A DNA stretch of 64,000 bases from Isochrysis galbana (lineage: Eukaryota; Haptophyta; Isochrysidales; Isochrysidaceae): contig CM030939.1 in assembly GCA_018136815.1 (NCBI GenBank), positions 3,217,419 to 3,281,418 of the forward strand, written 5' to 3'. The notes below the pieces were generated by a model that was not told the DNA's origin, did not search any database, and saw only the letters and a program-made list of their open reading frames with translations. The position numbers were made by a program, and so were the translations under genes. Shown one piece after another: positions 39,832 to 50,800 of this stretch (positions are counted from its first letter, which is position 1; the number at the start of each line of letters is the position of its first letter).

Positions 39832-40504
39832 GTAGCAAGCGCGGAAAAGTTGAAGCGGAAGCACCTTCGACGTGTCCCGTGGCCTTCTGTACGACATATT
39901 GGTAGGATGTGATGATCTGATCATCATGAAACTTTACATACGCCCGCAATGGTAGGGCGCTCAGCCACTCTGCTTTAGAGAGTTTTTTCGGGGGGCTGGG
40001 GGGTTGCATTGCCTTTGATCATGGGTGGAGGAAGTGCCGGCTGNNNNNNNNNNNNNNNNNNNNNNNNNNNNNNNNNNNNNNNNNNNNNNNNNNNNNNNNN
40101 NNNNNNNNNNNNNNNNNNNNNNNNNNNNNNNNNNNNNNNNNNNACCGAGGGGTCTCCGGTCCCTACCACCTACCTAGCTAGGGCCCGCGGAAGCTTTGGC
40201 CTTTAGCGTCATGCCTCTTTTTTGGGCTAGCCGGCTTGCTTTCATTTGGTGCCACATGGGGGAGGGAGGGAGGCATAATGATGGACGCAGCATCCACATG
40301 CTCCATTTGATACTGCCCATACCTGTCGCCAGCCACGGGGGTGGAAGTTGCCGCGAGCACGGCTCGCTGCTTCGCGCTTCGCGCTACCGTTCGCGTTCCG
40401 CGCTCCCTCCAATAGGAGTTAAGGAGTTAAGGCCTTAGAGGGACTGAGGACCGACCTCAAGACCTTTTTCTTTTTGCTTAAGGGACTCTGCCAGCCCCCC
40501 GCAT
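39832..40504. other. intergenic with assembly gap 40044-40143
   Basis: 100 N at 40044-40143. At 40222-40250 the recurring gcttgctttcatttggtgcc motif. No gene. Confidence 0.6.
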
Positions 40505-40620
40505 TCACACGCCCCAACGGGGCCGACCCAAGCCGCCGGAGCCAAAGCGCTCGCAGGCCGCCGACCCCTCTGACCGAGCCGTCGACATGCCCCCCGGCAC
40601 GACCACCGCAGCGTGAGCAA
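40505..40620 (+). mobile_element. LINE N-terminal module relic
   Basis: Encodes TPQRGRPKPPEPKRSQAA then DPSDRAVDM, matching TPHRGRPKPPEPKRSQAA and TDSDVDM at 58975-59060. Neither terminus is present, and the next 500 bp only hold a 3'-UTR-like antisense block (ctcgttcctttttgtttggt at 40824). Confidence 0.75.
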
Positions 40621-41126
40621 TCATGTGAGCGGTGTACGAGAGGTGTGATGGGCTGGATGGAGCTGTGGCTGTGGTGCGGCTGGGTGTGAGTGGGAGATGA
40701 GATGTAACATGAAAAATAATATTCTTGAAGAAGACTACTTCGTTGCTATTCGCTACCCCTTCCGCTGGGGCCTACACTTGACATCTCCTTCACCCTACCC
40801 TCTCTCCCCTTCCCGCTCCCCCCCTCGTTCCTTTTTGTTTGGTTTCGGGGGGTCGGTCCATGTACACTACTTTGGGCATAGCGTCGGGGGAGGGGGAGGA
40901 CGGGCCTTTTGTCTCCTGATTGGTTGGCGGTTGGCGGGGCGTATGTGAGCGCCGCTTTGTGGGGGCCCAGCCTCAACGGAAGACCTCTTGCAGGCGGCAA
41001 GAGGTCTGAATATAAGAAACATCACCTAGGATAGTTAAACTAACGTAGAAAGAACCCAGCGGATATCAAGGAAGATCTTACGAGACGAAAGAGAGGGAAA
41101 TGCAAGCCAAAGCTAGAGCGAAGGAG

Positions 41127-41496
41127 AAAAAAAAACCTTTCTGAAGATTCAGGGCTACTCGCCTACTGGTACGCGGCTGTGTAGGGTCCCGGCCCTGGGG
41201 CCTTCCCTGTGGGTTCGTCCCTCTGGTGTTCTGTGGCTGGTGTGGCTGTGGATTGTGCTGGGTGTGTGTTGGCTGCTGGCTGGTGCCAGCATGTCGGCCT
41301 TGCACGCGTCGTTCATAGTGCTACGCGGGCGCGGCCCGCCGGCTCCTGTGCCCACCTGACTGGGGGGGTCGTCCTGGCGCGGTCGCTTCGGCGACAGCGG
41401 CGTGTCCGTGAGCTCTTCGTCCATCATGGCGAGGGCAGCGGCAGCGAGAGCGGGCGGCGGCGCGCGCTCCATGACCCTATCGTTTTAACGATAGTT
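41127..41496 (-). mobile_element. 370-bp two-ended mini-LINE with intact 105-codon ORF
   Basis: Minus sense. 5' end at 41496: aactatcgttaaaacgatag-ggtcATG. ORF 41472-41155 encodes MERAPPPALAAAALAMMDEE, SPKRPRQDDPPSQVGTG and ends RAGTLHSRVPVGE. After the stop the element finishes with gagtagccctgaatcttcag-aaagg and nine T (41127-41135 on plus). It therefore retains both termini of the copy 1 subfamily and only the first module of its protein. No target duplication was found, so either the insertion is old or one end is slightly misplaced. Confidence 0.8.
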
Positions 41497-41499
41497 CTA

Positions 41500-41924
41500 A
41501 CGGGGGGCATACAAAGAGGAAGTGTGCAAGGCCCCCCTTTACCCTTTACCCGCAACACCCCTCCCCCGATGCGAGAACCGCTGTCCGGGCGGCGTACGCA
41601 TCGCAAAAGGCGGGGAAGGGGGGAGATGGGGACAAGTGAGCTCAGGCGGAGGCGTGGGCCCAAGCGTGCCTCGATTGAACGCTCGCACGTTCAGCAATGA
41701 ATGCTGCAATCGGGGCTCAATCAATGCTCAATGCCGCATGCCGGGTAGAGTGCGGTGAGCGAAAATTGGGATCGATGACAATAAATTTTTTGCGCAGCGG
41801 GTCGGGTAGAAGTCCGCATACCACAAAGTAACTCGTATTGCTTTACTATCACTTGTCCCTTGGTGCGGGAGGCTAATACAACCTTACCTTCCTGTATGGA
41901 TGGTGTGCGCAGACACCCTGACCA
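41500..41924. other. intergenic, no gene seen
   Basis: G/C-rich then AT-richer sequence between the mini-LINE and the MORN gene 3' end. Nothing recognised. Confidence 0.5.
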
Positions 41925-42806
41925 TCACCGCAGGATTCCACGCGAATCTTTCCCGTCGGGCTTCGGGGGAAAAGTAGGCATTGCCACGCCAAAAGCGTCC
42001 ACCCACGCAGCTGCGTCTTCCCTGCTCAATTTCTCGACAGCCTTCCCATCCATCAAGCGCCACGCGTATTCACCGTATGGGTCAAACCGTACACCTTCAC
42101 CCACACGAGTGCCTTCGCGGCCCGATACATCGGGCTCCCCTTGGAAGCTGCACACCTCCACTTCTCCATTTGAATACGTGAGTGTGCCCTTGCCGCATCG
42201 GCGGTCGTCGACCCACTCTCCGTCGTAGACCTCGCTCACTGCCAAGCCCGGAACCAAGCCGCCCGTGTTCCTGCCGTCCCAGTTGTTGCTCTGCAAAGTT
42301 CCCACTGGCTTGGTGCCCGCTGGGTGCTTTCCCACAGTCGTTGAGCCGACCAATCCATTCAAGTCCTTGCCACACGTAAGGCCGCCGTAATGGAGCCCTG
42401 AGACGTACGCACGAGGAGTGACACGATATGACATTTGCGTCTGCTTCCCTTTTCCGTGGCGCTTGCCATGCAACCACTGTCCCACGTAGCAATTGCCATT
42501 CGCCTGCGTGTATGTGCCGAACCCATGCTTCTTGTTCATGTGAAACCCACCCTCGTAGACGGATCCGGACTTCCACCTCATAATGCCCTTCCCATGATGT
42601 TTGCCTTCTGACCACTCGCCCTCGTAGTAGAAGCCCTCAGACTTTGCGTCCGCAATCCCGAATCCCTCGTGCTTGTCGTCCTTCCAGTGGCCGACGTACG
42701 TATCTCCAGTCTGCTGGATAAAGGTGCCGTGACCCCCGCCGGGAGTCCCTCCCCGGTATTCTGAATCCTCCGTGAAGCCAACCTTCAGGCTGCGCTGCGG
42801 CGGCAT
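41925..42806 (-). CDS. MORN-repeat protein
   Basis: 293 aa from the ATG at 42806. Six MORN units (consensus Y-x-G-x-W-x-x-G-x-x-H-G-x-G): YVGHWKDDKHEGFG, YEGEWSEGKHHGKG, YEGGFHMNKKHGFG, YVGQWLHGKRHGKG, a longer non-MORN insert of about 60 residues (TCGKDLNGLVGSTTVGKHPA), then YDGEWVDDRRCGKG. The C-terminal 70 residues (REDAAAWVDAFGVAMPTFPP) are unique. MORN arrays form elongated beta sheets found in ciliary, cytoskeletal and lipid-associated proteins; no enzymatic domain is attached here. Single exon. Confidence 0.9.
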   Translation of the reverse strand: MPPQRSLKVGFTEDSEYRGGTPGGGHGTFIQQTGDTYVGHWKDDKHEGFGIADAKSEGFYYEGEWSEGKHHGKGIMRWKSGSVYEGGFHMNKKHGFGTYTQANGNCYVGQWLHGKRHGKGKQTQMSYRVTPRAYVSGLHYGGLTCGKDLNGLVGSTTVGKHPAGTKPVGTLQSNNWDGRNTGGLVPGLAVSEVYDGEWVDDRRCGKGTLTYSNGEVEVCSFQGEPDVSGREGTRVGEGVRFDPYGEYAWRLMDGKAVEKLSREDAAAWVDAFGVAMPTFPPKPDGKDSRGILR

Positions 42807-43099
42807 CGCGCACTGCAGCACGACCGGATCCACACAACCTCGTCAGTGGCCGTTACTTCTACGCAAATTTACACTCAGTGACAAACTAATTTCTCGAGAC
42901 TGTGGACCGAACGGCCGAGTACGACGTGTGCTAGGAAAGGAGCGCTGCGCTCGCTCGTTCCGCCCACCCCGTGGAAGGAGTTCACCGCCTTCAAGGGCGC
43001 CAAGGAGGCGTGCGGCACGTCGAAGTCGAATCGCGAGTGCCGCTGCTGCCACTATCACAGGGTGTCTTGTATCTGTTACCCCCTAGGAGCCAACGCCTC

Positions 43100-43278
43100 C
43101 AGATAGCTATCGGGCACCCGATGGCCGATAGCTATCGGGGGGAAATTTTCTCCCGATCGCCAACAGCCCACCCGATAGCTATCGGGGGACCAGAAAATCC
43201 CCCGATAGCTATCGAAGAATTTTAAATGCCCCGGGGAGCTATCGCGATTTAAGGCGGGCCCCCGTTTGCTATCGGGGG
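43100..43278. repeat. array of palindromic CGATAGCTATCG units
   Basis: The 12-bp palindrome cgatagctatcg or a one-base variant occurs about six times, several inside longer c-cccgatagctatcggggg inverted repeats, with spacers such as gaaaattttct and agaaaatc. No gene overlaps. A foldback or a protein-binding array are both possible. Confidence 0.85.
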
Positions 43279-43651
43279 TGAAAGACCTGGCGTGGCGCGG
43301 TGCGTTCCGGAGGTGACGGCGTGATGCGCACGGTTCGCGCCCCGTGAGTAAGTTGGACGTGGGGGTGTAATAAACGCGCGCGCCCGTGCGCATGTGAAAG
43401 TGCTTCGGTCGACGCTATCGACGTCATTCTTCAAGACTTGAGAATTCTTCAACGACATTCGTCCGTTGACATCGAGATGCGCGACCCACAAGGGTACACC
43501 GCCATCATGCACGCCTGCACGTTGGCCCAGGCCAGAGTTTCGTTTCGGACCCGCCCAAATTTCGTTTCGAAATTTCGCACGCATTTCACTAAGTTTCGGG
43601 CCCGCTCCACCCAAATTTCGGGGGTGTTTTGCTTTGCTCGCGGTTATAGCG

Positions 43652-44545
43652 CTAGCGCGCTCCGCGCGCATCGATACGCCCCAAGCCCCAAGTAGCTTCA
43701 GAACGAGGATAGCCGCGCCATTTGACGAGATACTTGAATGAAACTCCATCGCCCTTGCGATCGAGTAACTCTTCGACCAAGTACTCATCTTCATCTTCAG
43801 CGAGCGGAGACGAATCGGTGACGGTGAAGTACGGACGAAGATTGGAAATGTGAACCTCATCCTTGACTTGACGGTTTTCGAGATCGCGTAGACGGTAGCG
43901 AGTGGCCGAGATTGCTTCTTCTACTCGATAGGGACCGGAGTAGAGAAACTGAAGTTTGTTGGCGTGGCCAGGGATTCGACGACAAACTCCGTCTCCTGGT
44001 TTAAAGGTGACACCGAGTTTAGACTCTTGAGAGGCGGAGCGCATCGATTCGCGTTGCGCTTCTTGAGTACTTTCGAGGGCGGAACGCCACGACTCGAGAA
44101 GCTTCTTATTGAGCTCGGTGGCGTAGGTGACAGCATCGCATGCAGGTCGAGATGGAAGCAACTCGAGCACAGGAGCAGGGTCAGCAAGTTGAGCTGGAAG
44201 ACGAAGCTCCCGACCAAACAAGATAGCCGCAGAGAATCGACGAAAACAATCAGCTTATCAAAACCGGAGCGGCCGGCTACGAAATCGTGAGTGGGCGCCA
44301 TCGAAAGAATATCGCAATAGACGACGTCGAAAAGATAGGATCCGATGGAAAGACCGGATGGATGGGCGAGCGGTCGCGGTAACGGTTTGCCAAGAGTGCA
44401 CTCATGGCACTCTCGAATGTATTCCGATACAGAGGCGGACGGGGGACATGCCAGACCAGTACACTCGATTATGAAGTAGGGTAAACATCCTTGTCGCACC
44501 TGGGTGACCAAGGTGGTCATGGTAGGCGCGGAGGTACGTGTCACG
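43652..44545 (-). pseudogene. Ty3/gypsy (chromovirus-type) integrase with chromodomain, frameshifted
   Basis: Minus strand, at least two frame changes. HHCC finger in two frames: YHDHLGHPGATRMFTLLHNR then YIRECHECTLGK. Start of the catalytic core: FDVVYCDILSMAPTH, a D in the usual position. The rest of the core is lost or scrambled. Then the post-core segment MFGRELRLPAQL, the GPY/F-like module LQFLYSGPYRVEEAISATRY, and a chromodomain: EYLVEELLDRKGDGVSFKYL then VKWRGYPRSEATW. The two indels and the missing core make it non-functional. LTRs were not found. The chromodomain would have targeted insertion to chromatin marks. Confidence 0.88.
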
Positions 44546-44732
44546 AAGGGACTCCGTCCGGAATGTATAAACGAAGAGGAGCCTTTTCCGCTTCTGACTT
44601 TTGAGGAGCGGTAATAGAGTAGGCCATCGCGAAAGAGGAATTGGGATCTTTTTTTCGACCTAGAGGGCCGTCGTCCTCGTTGGTAGCGGTACAGTCTTCG
44701 AACTAATGAGGCTAGCTCTTCGGCGCGGATAC

Positions 44733-44932
44733 AATGAGAAAAAGACGAAGAAGACGAAGATTTAGCTACAGGCTACAAGTGTTAGGCGTGTTCCGAAAAG
44801 TGAGGTGGGGTACCGTGGGGGAAAAGTTGCTATGCGCACGCGCCTTCCAACTCAGTGCTAACATAACGTTCTAAGCGAAGAGAAAAGTGTCACTTGGCCC
44901 TCTTTTGACGGAACGCGAGTTAAATATCGAGG
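44733..44932 (+). repeat. dispersed repeat paired with 18265-18412
   Basis: Same block order as the left copy; here ggccctcttttgacggaacg-cgagttaa follows. Confidence 0.8.
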
Positions 44933-44959
44933 GCAGGGGGCAGTGCTCCCTCCCCCCGA

Positions 44960-45035
44960 TTTCACTCGGACACCTGGCTCGTCAGTCGTCAGGCATGGCG
45001 GGATTCCGGGACGGAAAAGTTGTGTCCAGTTAATT
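44960..45035 (+). mobile_element. 'CTAGGATATAACAT' family, internal part
   Basis: cacctggctcgtcag, a short gtcgtcag duplication, gcatggcgggattccgggac and gaaaagttgtgtcc; the tail is missing. Confidence 0.7.
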
Positions 45036-45555
45036 AGCTTGTTGCGGGTGGGGGGAGGGATATTTTTGGATGCGTGCTATACTTAGCACGCCCCATCTCC
45101 CACCCCACCTCGGTCCGGCAACTCCAGATTCCCCCTCGCGTGGAAATTAACCCCGCGCTCCGAGAGCTCTCTTCATTCCTCTATCACCGTCTCGCTCCTC
45201 GTCCTTTCGGCAGTTCTCCCCCGATTACTAGTGTAAATGGTCCGTTTATGTTAGTCTTTTGTGTCATCGTCATCGTGTTCTTTGTTTGTTTCCTCTGTCC
45301 CGTCCTCCTTCGTGATCTGCGCCGGTCCCGTTGCCTCCATCATGTCTGCCCCTGCCGTCACTCAGTTCGCATCCGAGCATTCGGGAGAGGTCCACGCCGG
45401 GCCTGGCACCCCTCCCTCGACTCATCCCGTCCCCGTTCCGCCCGCACTTAGTTCCGCCTATCTCTCCCTGGCGTCTCCATCAAGTCATACATGCGTCCAT
45501 TCCCACCCCTCGTACTCACACACCACACCGCACTCGCACTCCTTCTCCACACATA

Positions 45556-45760
45556 GCTAGTGGGGGTGGCTAGGATATAACATGTAATAGTAGTACTTAT
45601 TATTATGGTTGTTGTTCGCTAAGGGGGAGTCGCCTGATGGCGGGGGGGGGGGGGGGGGAGGGCCGCGGGAGTGGGGGTGTAGAAAGTTTGCTGCGTGAAA
45701 CAAGTAGTGGGTCCGCGGCCGCGTGTGCGGTGAGAATATTAAATATTTTTTTCCATGCCT
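45556..45760 (+). mobile_element. repeat tail followed by a LINE 3'-end relic
   Basis: ctagtgggggtggctaggat-ataacat (45556-45585) is the tail of the 'CTAGGATATAACAT' family. Then taagggggagtcgcctgatg (45619; copy 2 has gaggggagtcgccgcaaggc at 54120) and cggtgagaatattaaatatt-ttttt (45728), the 3' terminus of the copy 2 subfamily. No coding sequence. 45036-45555 has no recognised gene. Confidence 0.65.
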
Positions 45761-45954
45761 CACCCGGGTTGTACATCTCACGTTACAGTTACAGCTTATC
45801 ACCCATAGATGCACCTGCAGACTGACACAGCTTCACTCCATAAGTCACACAATACTGGCGTTGCCACAGCCACTGCGATTGCCGCGGGTCACATGGAAAG
45901 CCTATCCCATTGTATCAAACATGGCATGGCCCACGGCTCCTAGACCTGAGTGCC

Positions 45955-47418
45955 CTAGGAGACGATTTCGCTCGGCTCGATTGAGATGATGTCATCCGTA
46001 GAGTGCAATCGCAGTCTACGCCTCAGCTCGGGCATGAACTGTTGTTCGAGGGCCGCACGAAGTTGTGAAACCGTCAATTGAGGCACAGACACTTCCATAT
46101 ACGCAGAGAGCGAATCTGACTTTGTGCAGGCGAGCAACCCATCGCGAAGGAGCAAGAGCGCTGCGGCGATACAATGCTCTACATGTTCCCAACCTGAAAG
46201 TAGCCCAATATCCCAAACGAATTCGGTGGCCGCTGGGGAGAAGAAGCCGACGCCAAGTCTGTTTGAGTGCGGCCCCAGGAGCAATTTGGCAGCCTTTGGC
46301 CCACCCATGGTCCGCTCTATGTGCGTGCCCAGAGCGCTATCTCGTTCCGAAATTAATTCGAGGGCAAGCGGTAGCTTGGCTCCATCAAGCCCTGCTGGCG
46401 CCACCACAGCCTTTCCGTCTGCCGAGGACAAGTGAGGCTTGGCTGAGGCCATCAGAGCGCAATAGCGCTCAACCAACTCTGCCGCCTCACAGGTGTCCGC
46501 TGGGAACACTCGCAAGAGTGGCACAAGCCAAAAGAACTCGCGTGGGGATGTGGTTTTCCGAAACCATCCACCACCATTCGCCATACTAGCCTCAGCCATC
46601 TCCGCCTCCTCTGCAACGGCGAGTGCTCGCTGCTCCAGCGCGAAGCGGACGGCATCCGTAGAATCTACATAAGATGCACAAGCGCGCATTCGCGAGAGTG
46701 CAGCAAGATTGGACGGGTCGGCCGATTGCAGTGCGAGCTGGGAATACTGCAGCATCTCCGCATCGCGAGGAGAGATGATCGCGAGGGGCGATTCGGCGAG
46801 TTTGGCCAGGAAATGTGCTCGTGCCTTCCATGCCCGCAGCTTGGTGCGCCAAAGTGCCCGACGAAGGGGCGGAGGGATCTCCGAGTTGAGGAGCCACGAC
46901 AGAGGTTGTTGCTCCCACTTGAGCTCAATGTCGAGTGGCCAACGCGAGAGAAGCTCTGCTGCGCCCAGCCCAGCGAGCTCGATCACAGCGTCCACCTTGC
47001 CGGCGCTCGATAGAGAGGGGGGAGGCTTGAGTGCTGCTGCAAGCCGCGGATCTGGTGCCACTGGACTCTTCCTCATGCTCTGAGAGGGAATCTCCGCCAA
47101 AGTGCGGCGCATGAGCACAGCCTCTGACTCAGCGTCGAGTGCAGCGTCGACAGCGCGCCACGCGGCCTCTCGGCACCGAATGAACTCGTCCGACTGTCCA
47201 ACCTGCTTGCGCGCCTCGCGAACTCGTGCGATCTGCTCGGCCGGCGAGAGCTCGGCGAACGGCGCGAGCACGAGCGTCGCCTTGTCCGCGTTCTGCCGCA
47301 TTCCGTCGCGCACCTCGTGGAAGAGCATTTGCGTGAGCTTGCGGAACTCCGGCGAGGCGGCTACACGGGCTCGGACGTCGGCGACCCAAGGTGAGAGCGA
47401 GGCCTGCCGCTGTTCCAT
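45955..47418 (-). CDS. divergent TBC-like domain protein
   Basis: 487 aa from the ATG at 47418, single exon. The N-terminus is helical (SPWVADVRARVAASPEFRKL). About residues 165-200 hold LSWLLNSEIPPPLRRALWRT, like the I-P-x-x-L-R-x-x-x-W start of TBC (Rab-GAP) domains, and near 395-440 FVWDIGLLSGWEHVEHCIAA-ALLLLRDGLL resembles the F-x-x-x-G-L helices at the end of a TBC. The arginine and glutamine fingers (IxxDxxR and YxQ) of active GAPs are not seen, so catalytic activity is doubtful. It resembles the inactive TBC domains of some ciliary and scaffold proteins, but the family call is tentative. Confidence 0.5.
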   Translation of the reverse strand: MEQRQASLSPWVADVRARVAASPEFRKLTQMLFHEVRDGMRQNADKATLVLAPFAELSPAEQIARVREARKQVGQSDEFIRCREAAWRAVDAALDAESEAVLMRRTLAEIPSQSMRKSPVAPDPRLAAALKPPPSLSSAGKVDAVIELAGLGAAELLSRWPLDIELKWEQQPLSWLLNSEIPPPLRRALWRTKLRAWKARAHFLAKLAESPLAIISPRDAEMLQYSQLALQSADPSNLAALSRMRACASYVDSTDAVRFALEQRALAVAEEAEMAEASMANGGGWFRKTTSPREFFWLVPLLRVFPADTCEAAELVERYCALMASAKPHLSSADGKAVVAPAGLDGAKLPLALELISERDSALGTHIERTMGGPKAAKLLLGPHSNRLGVGFFSPAATEFVWDIGLLSGWEHVEHCIAAALLLLRDGLLACTKSDSLSAYMEVSVPQLTVSQLRAALEQQFMPELRRRLRLHSTDDIISIEPSEIVS

Positions 47419-47832
47419 CCGACGAGCGCGCCGTGGGTTCGCAGGTACGCGTGGGGTGGCGGAGTGGGGGGGCCTCTGTGTGGCGGAGGTCTGTCGTGAC
47501 CACGCGCTGCGAGCGGTTAGGGAGGGGGGTGGAGGGAGGGAGGGGGGGGAGGGAAGGGGCGGGCGGAGAGCAACACGCCGAGCCGTTCGAGGTCGGAGAC
47601 GGGGGGGGGGGGGGGGGGGGGGGGCGCTGCCTCTCTAGGTCTCTAGAACATCCACTATATTTATCACATGAAGGTCTCTTCTCACCTATCCAGATAAGAG
47701 AGGGACCACAGGAGGGACTCCCGGCGGGTTTCACAGTATTCCGAATACCCATACGGGAGGTATGAATGTAGGGCTTCACAGTAATCCCCGTTCACACCGC
47801 ACGGATCTGGACTTCTCTCCCGGATTTCGCTC
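47419..47832. other. intergenic, long G-run
   Basis: A run of about 24 G at 47600-47623 and G/A-rich flank upstream of the TBC-like gene; gtattccgaatacc is a short palindrome at 47738. No gene. Confidence 0.6.
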
Positions 47833-47849
47833 TCCCTCCCTCCCTTAGG
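47833..47849. repeat. target-site duplication of LINE copy 2 (5' side)
   Basis: tccctccctcccttagg, identical to 54231-54247. Confidence 0.92.
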
Positions 47850-50800
47850 CAACTAACTTTATAGTTGGACGCGATGGAGCGCGCCGGCGCGACTCCCCTC
47901 TCTTTCGGGCCCCCCGCCGAGGGCGGCCCCCCTGCCCCCATGGACCAGTCGCTGGCGAAGCGACCGCGCCCACCCTCAGAGGCCGAGCAGGTGCGTGCGA
48001 CCCGCGTCGCACCACACGGCCCGTGGCCCTGGCCACACCACCCACAGCAGCCATGCTGGCCTCCCCCATGGGAGGCAGCAGACTGCAGGCCACAGAAGAA
48101 CAGCATCATGCGGACAAGACCGACGCTCCAATGGGCATGCCTTATGGCAGAGGCCCCTCTCACCCTGGCCAGGGCCGCGCCGCCTCGGCGGCGCGGCTTA
48201 AGGCTGGGTGGCCCTCATGGGCACAACACATTGACAAACACCAACATCTCAAATGCGCATACACAACTCTGTCCACACAGAGGGAGACTGACAGGCACGA
48301 CGCCCAGACGCCACGCACGAACAACACTCCCCCGACTCCTCACCACCCCCTACCGGCAACACTGACCTCCCCACCGCCCGCACCTGACTTTCAGGAACCT
48401 GACTCTGAAGGCGAAGATCAACAAATGGATTCAGACGCCACCTACGAACTGTCGTTCCACCAGACGGGCGACCTTGTCCTCCACGACACGACGGTCTATG
48501 CGGCCATCGTCGAGCTTCTCCTAGAGCTTGAGGGCGTCGACCCTGAGCCTGACTTTTGGGCCCGCTCAGCCAGGGGCCCGTGGCATATCGCCGTCAACGA
48601 AGACTGCGCTCAACAATTCCAAGCCCGCTACGGACTCCAGACTACAATCCGCGTCCACCAAGTCGACGTAGCGATTCAAATCAAGATAGAATCCATCGAG
48701 AACAAACTCAACAAAAAAGGCACCTCGAACCGCAAGGCGCTCTACGAGGCCCTCCAAGACGTAGCAGCGCACTTCGTGGTAGAAGCGGACGGGCTGGCGC
48801 AAGCCTCGAAAATCACCCTAAGCACACTCGTCAAAGCCGTCGAAAAAGAAGGCCTAACGTTCCTTAAAGGAAACCGCGAACGCATGAAGCTGGAAGGTGA
48901 GTCGGGCACCTTTGTGTCCAAGGTGGCTCACTCCACGCGCTGGCACCTTTACGTCGCAGCAACCCAAGGGTCCTTCCTCACAAGCAACTTCCCGCGCAAA
49001 CTCCTACTCAATGTCGACAACACGGTCATCCCGGTGAACTACGCCGTACGCGCGTGTAAGGCGCTGGAGATGCCCCAAGGACTCCAATCCCAACACAAAC
49101 TGATGATACATGGTAGTCTCAGGGGCTGCAAAGGATGGCGCCCGGAGGTCGCGCGCAACCTCCAGCCGGCACATCGGCGCTGCCTCTGCGACGCAGAGGC
49201 GGCCAAACGCAAGGCACGCACCGAAGCGTGGAAGCTCGCACCTCGTCCCAAGTCGGTACGCGAGGCACTCGGCAAAGACCCTCCGAAAACATGCGCGCGC
49301 TTCACGCAAGGTCTGTGCCTCCGCAACAAACGCGGAGTCCGATGCAATCTATCGCACGAAGTTCCCGGAGCATGGATCGACAATAAGTGCACGATCCGCT
49401 GCCATCTCCACCCGCACAAAAAGATCCCGGGCGTCTGCCTGAACGGCCCGGCTTGCCTCTTCCTCCACCCAGAGTACGCTCCTACCTCGGCGCGCGCCTA
49501 CGCGCTGGCGGCGAGGCGCCGGATAATGCGCATGACTAAAGGAAGATCCCCCCCCCGCCCCAGGCTTACCTTCGACTCCACCCTTGGATACCCAGGTGAG
49601 GGACCTGTCGCAATCGCGACCTACAACCTCAACGGCACTAAAGGCGGCAGATTAGCCGCAGTGCTGTCGCAAGCGCGGAAGGCGAAGATAGACATACTAG
49701 CGCTCCAAGAACTTCATGCATATGAAGATGGGACGCACCTCCGGGCGCACAGAACAGCCGCCCTGTTAGGGTGGTCGTGGTTTGCCGCCCCAGGAGAGCT
49801 GAGGGACCCTGCCGGCGGCGTCGCTGTGGCGATCAGAGATGGAGCCGGCAGGATAACCGTCAGACCGGACACAATGGAAATCATACTAGAGGGTAGATGC
49901 GTATCAATAGAAATTAACATCGATGAGATAAAATACCGCGTGATATCTATGTACCTTAGCGCGGCATCCGGCCCCCGAGAAGGACAAATAGCGAGAATAC
50001 ATAAAAAACTAGCCACGCTTGACGCAACCCCGACCCTGATCGGGGGCGACTTTAACTGCGTCGAAGACAATCAAAATGATACCCGGAGTACGGGAGACAC
50101 GACGTACCAAAACACACACGGGGCAAAATGGAAGACAGTGGCTAAAAGCCATGGGCTCCGCGACGTACACCACACGATGCAACTGGGCCCAAACATGGGA
50201 TACACGAGAATGTCGGCCACGATCCACACGAGAATAGACAGAATATACCACAGCATCGACTCGGACACCTTCCAGTGGCAGAAACACGGTCCGAGCCCAG
50301 ATCTATTCTCGGGCAAAGCCGCGTCGGACCACCTCCCGGTCCTCGCGACCTTTGAAACTCCGAGCTACAGGTCAGGGCGCCGCTTTGACGCACCGATAGA
50401 CCTAGAGATCATCCACGAGAAAGGAGCGAAGAACACAGTAGAAATACTACTACGAAACGCCATGCGAAAGATGGACGAAGGGGAGGACCCGGAAACCGTG
50501 TGGGAAAACACGAAGAGACACATAGCCACATTCCTAAGAGAAGAGACAGGGGCTAGAGCGCAACCCTCAATACAATCTGCTTTGGAACTGAAAGCTGCGA
50601 GGCTGAACATACAGCTAGCAAAACAAGGACCGAACGAAAAACTAACGCGGGACATAGCCCAAACCCATAAAGAGATAGCAGAAGCCCGCAGCAGAATCCC
50701 GCTAAAGAGGCTCCCGCTCCACCGCCAGCTCCAACGCGAGGACCTACACTCCAAAGAATTCTTCGAACAACTCAAGACCCGAAAATGGAAGGCCAACGTC

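Noticed and set aside
43100-43278. CRISPR-like array
   Set aside because: The palindromes are irregularly spaced, spacers are not of uniform length, no cas genes are present and the DNA is eukaryotic.
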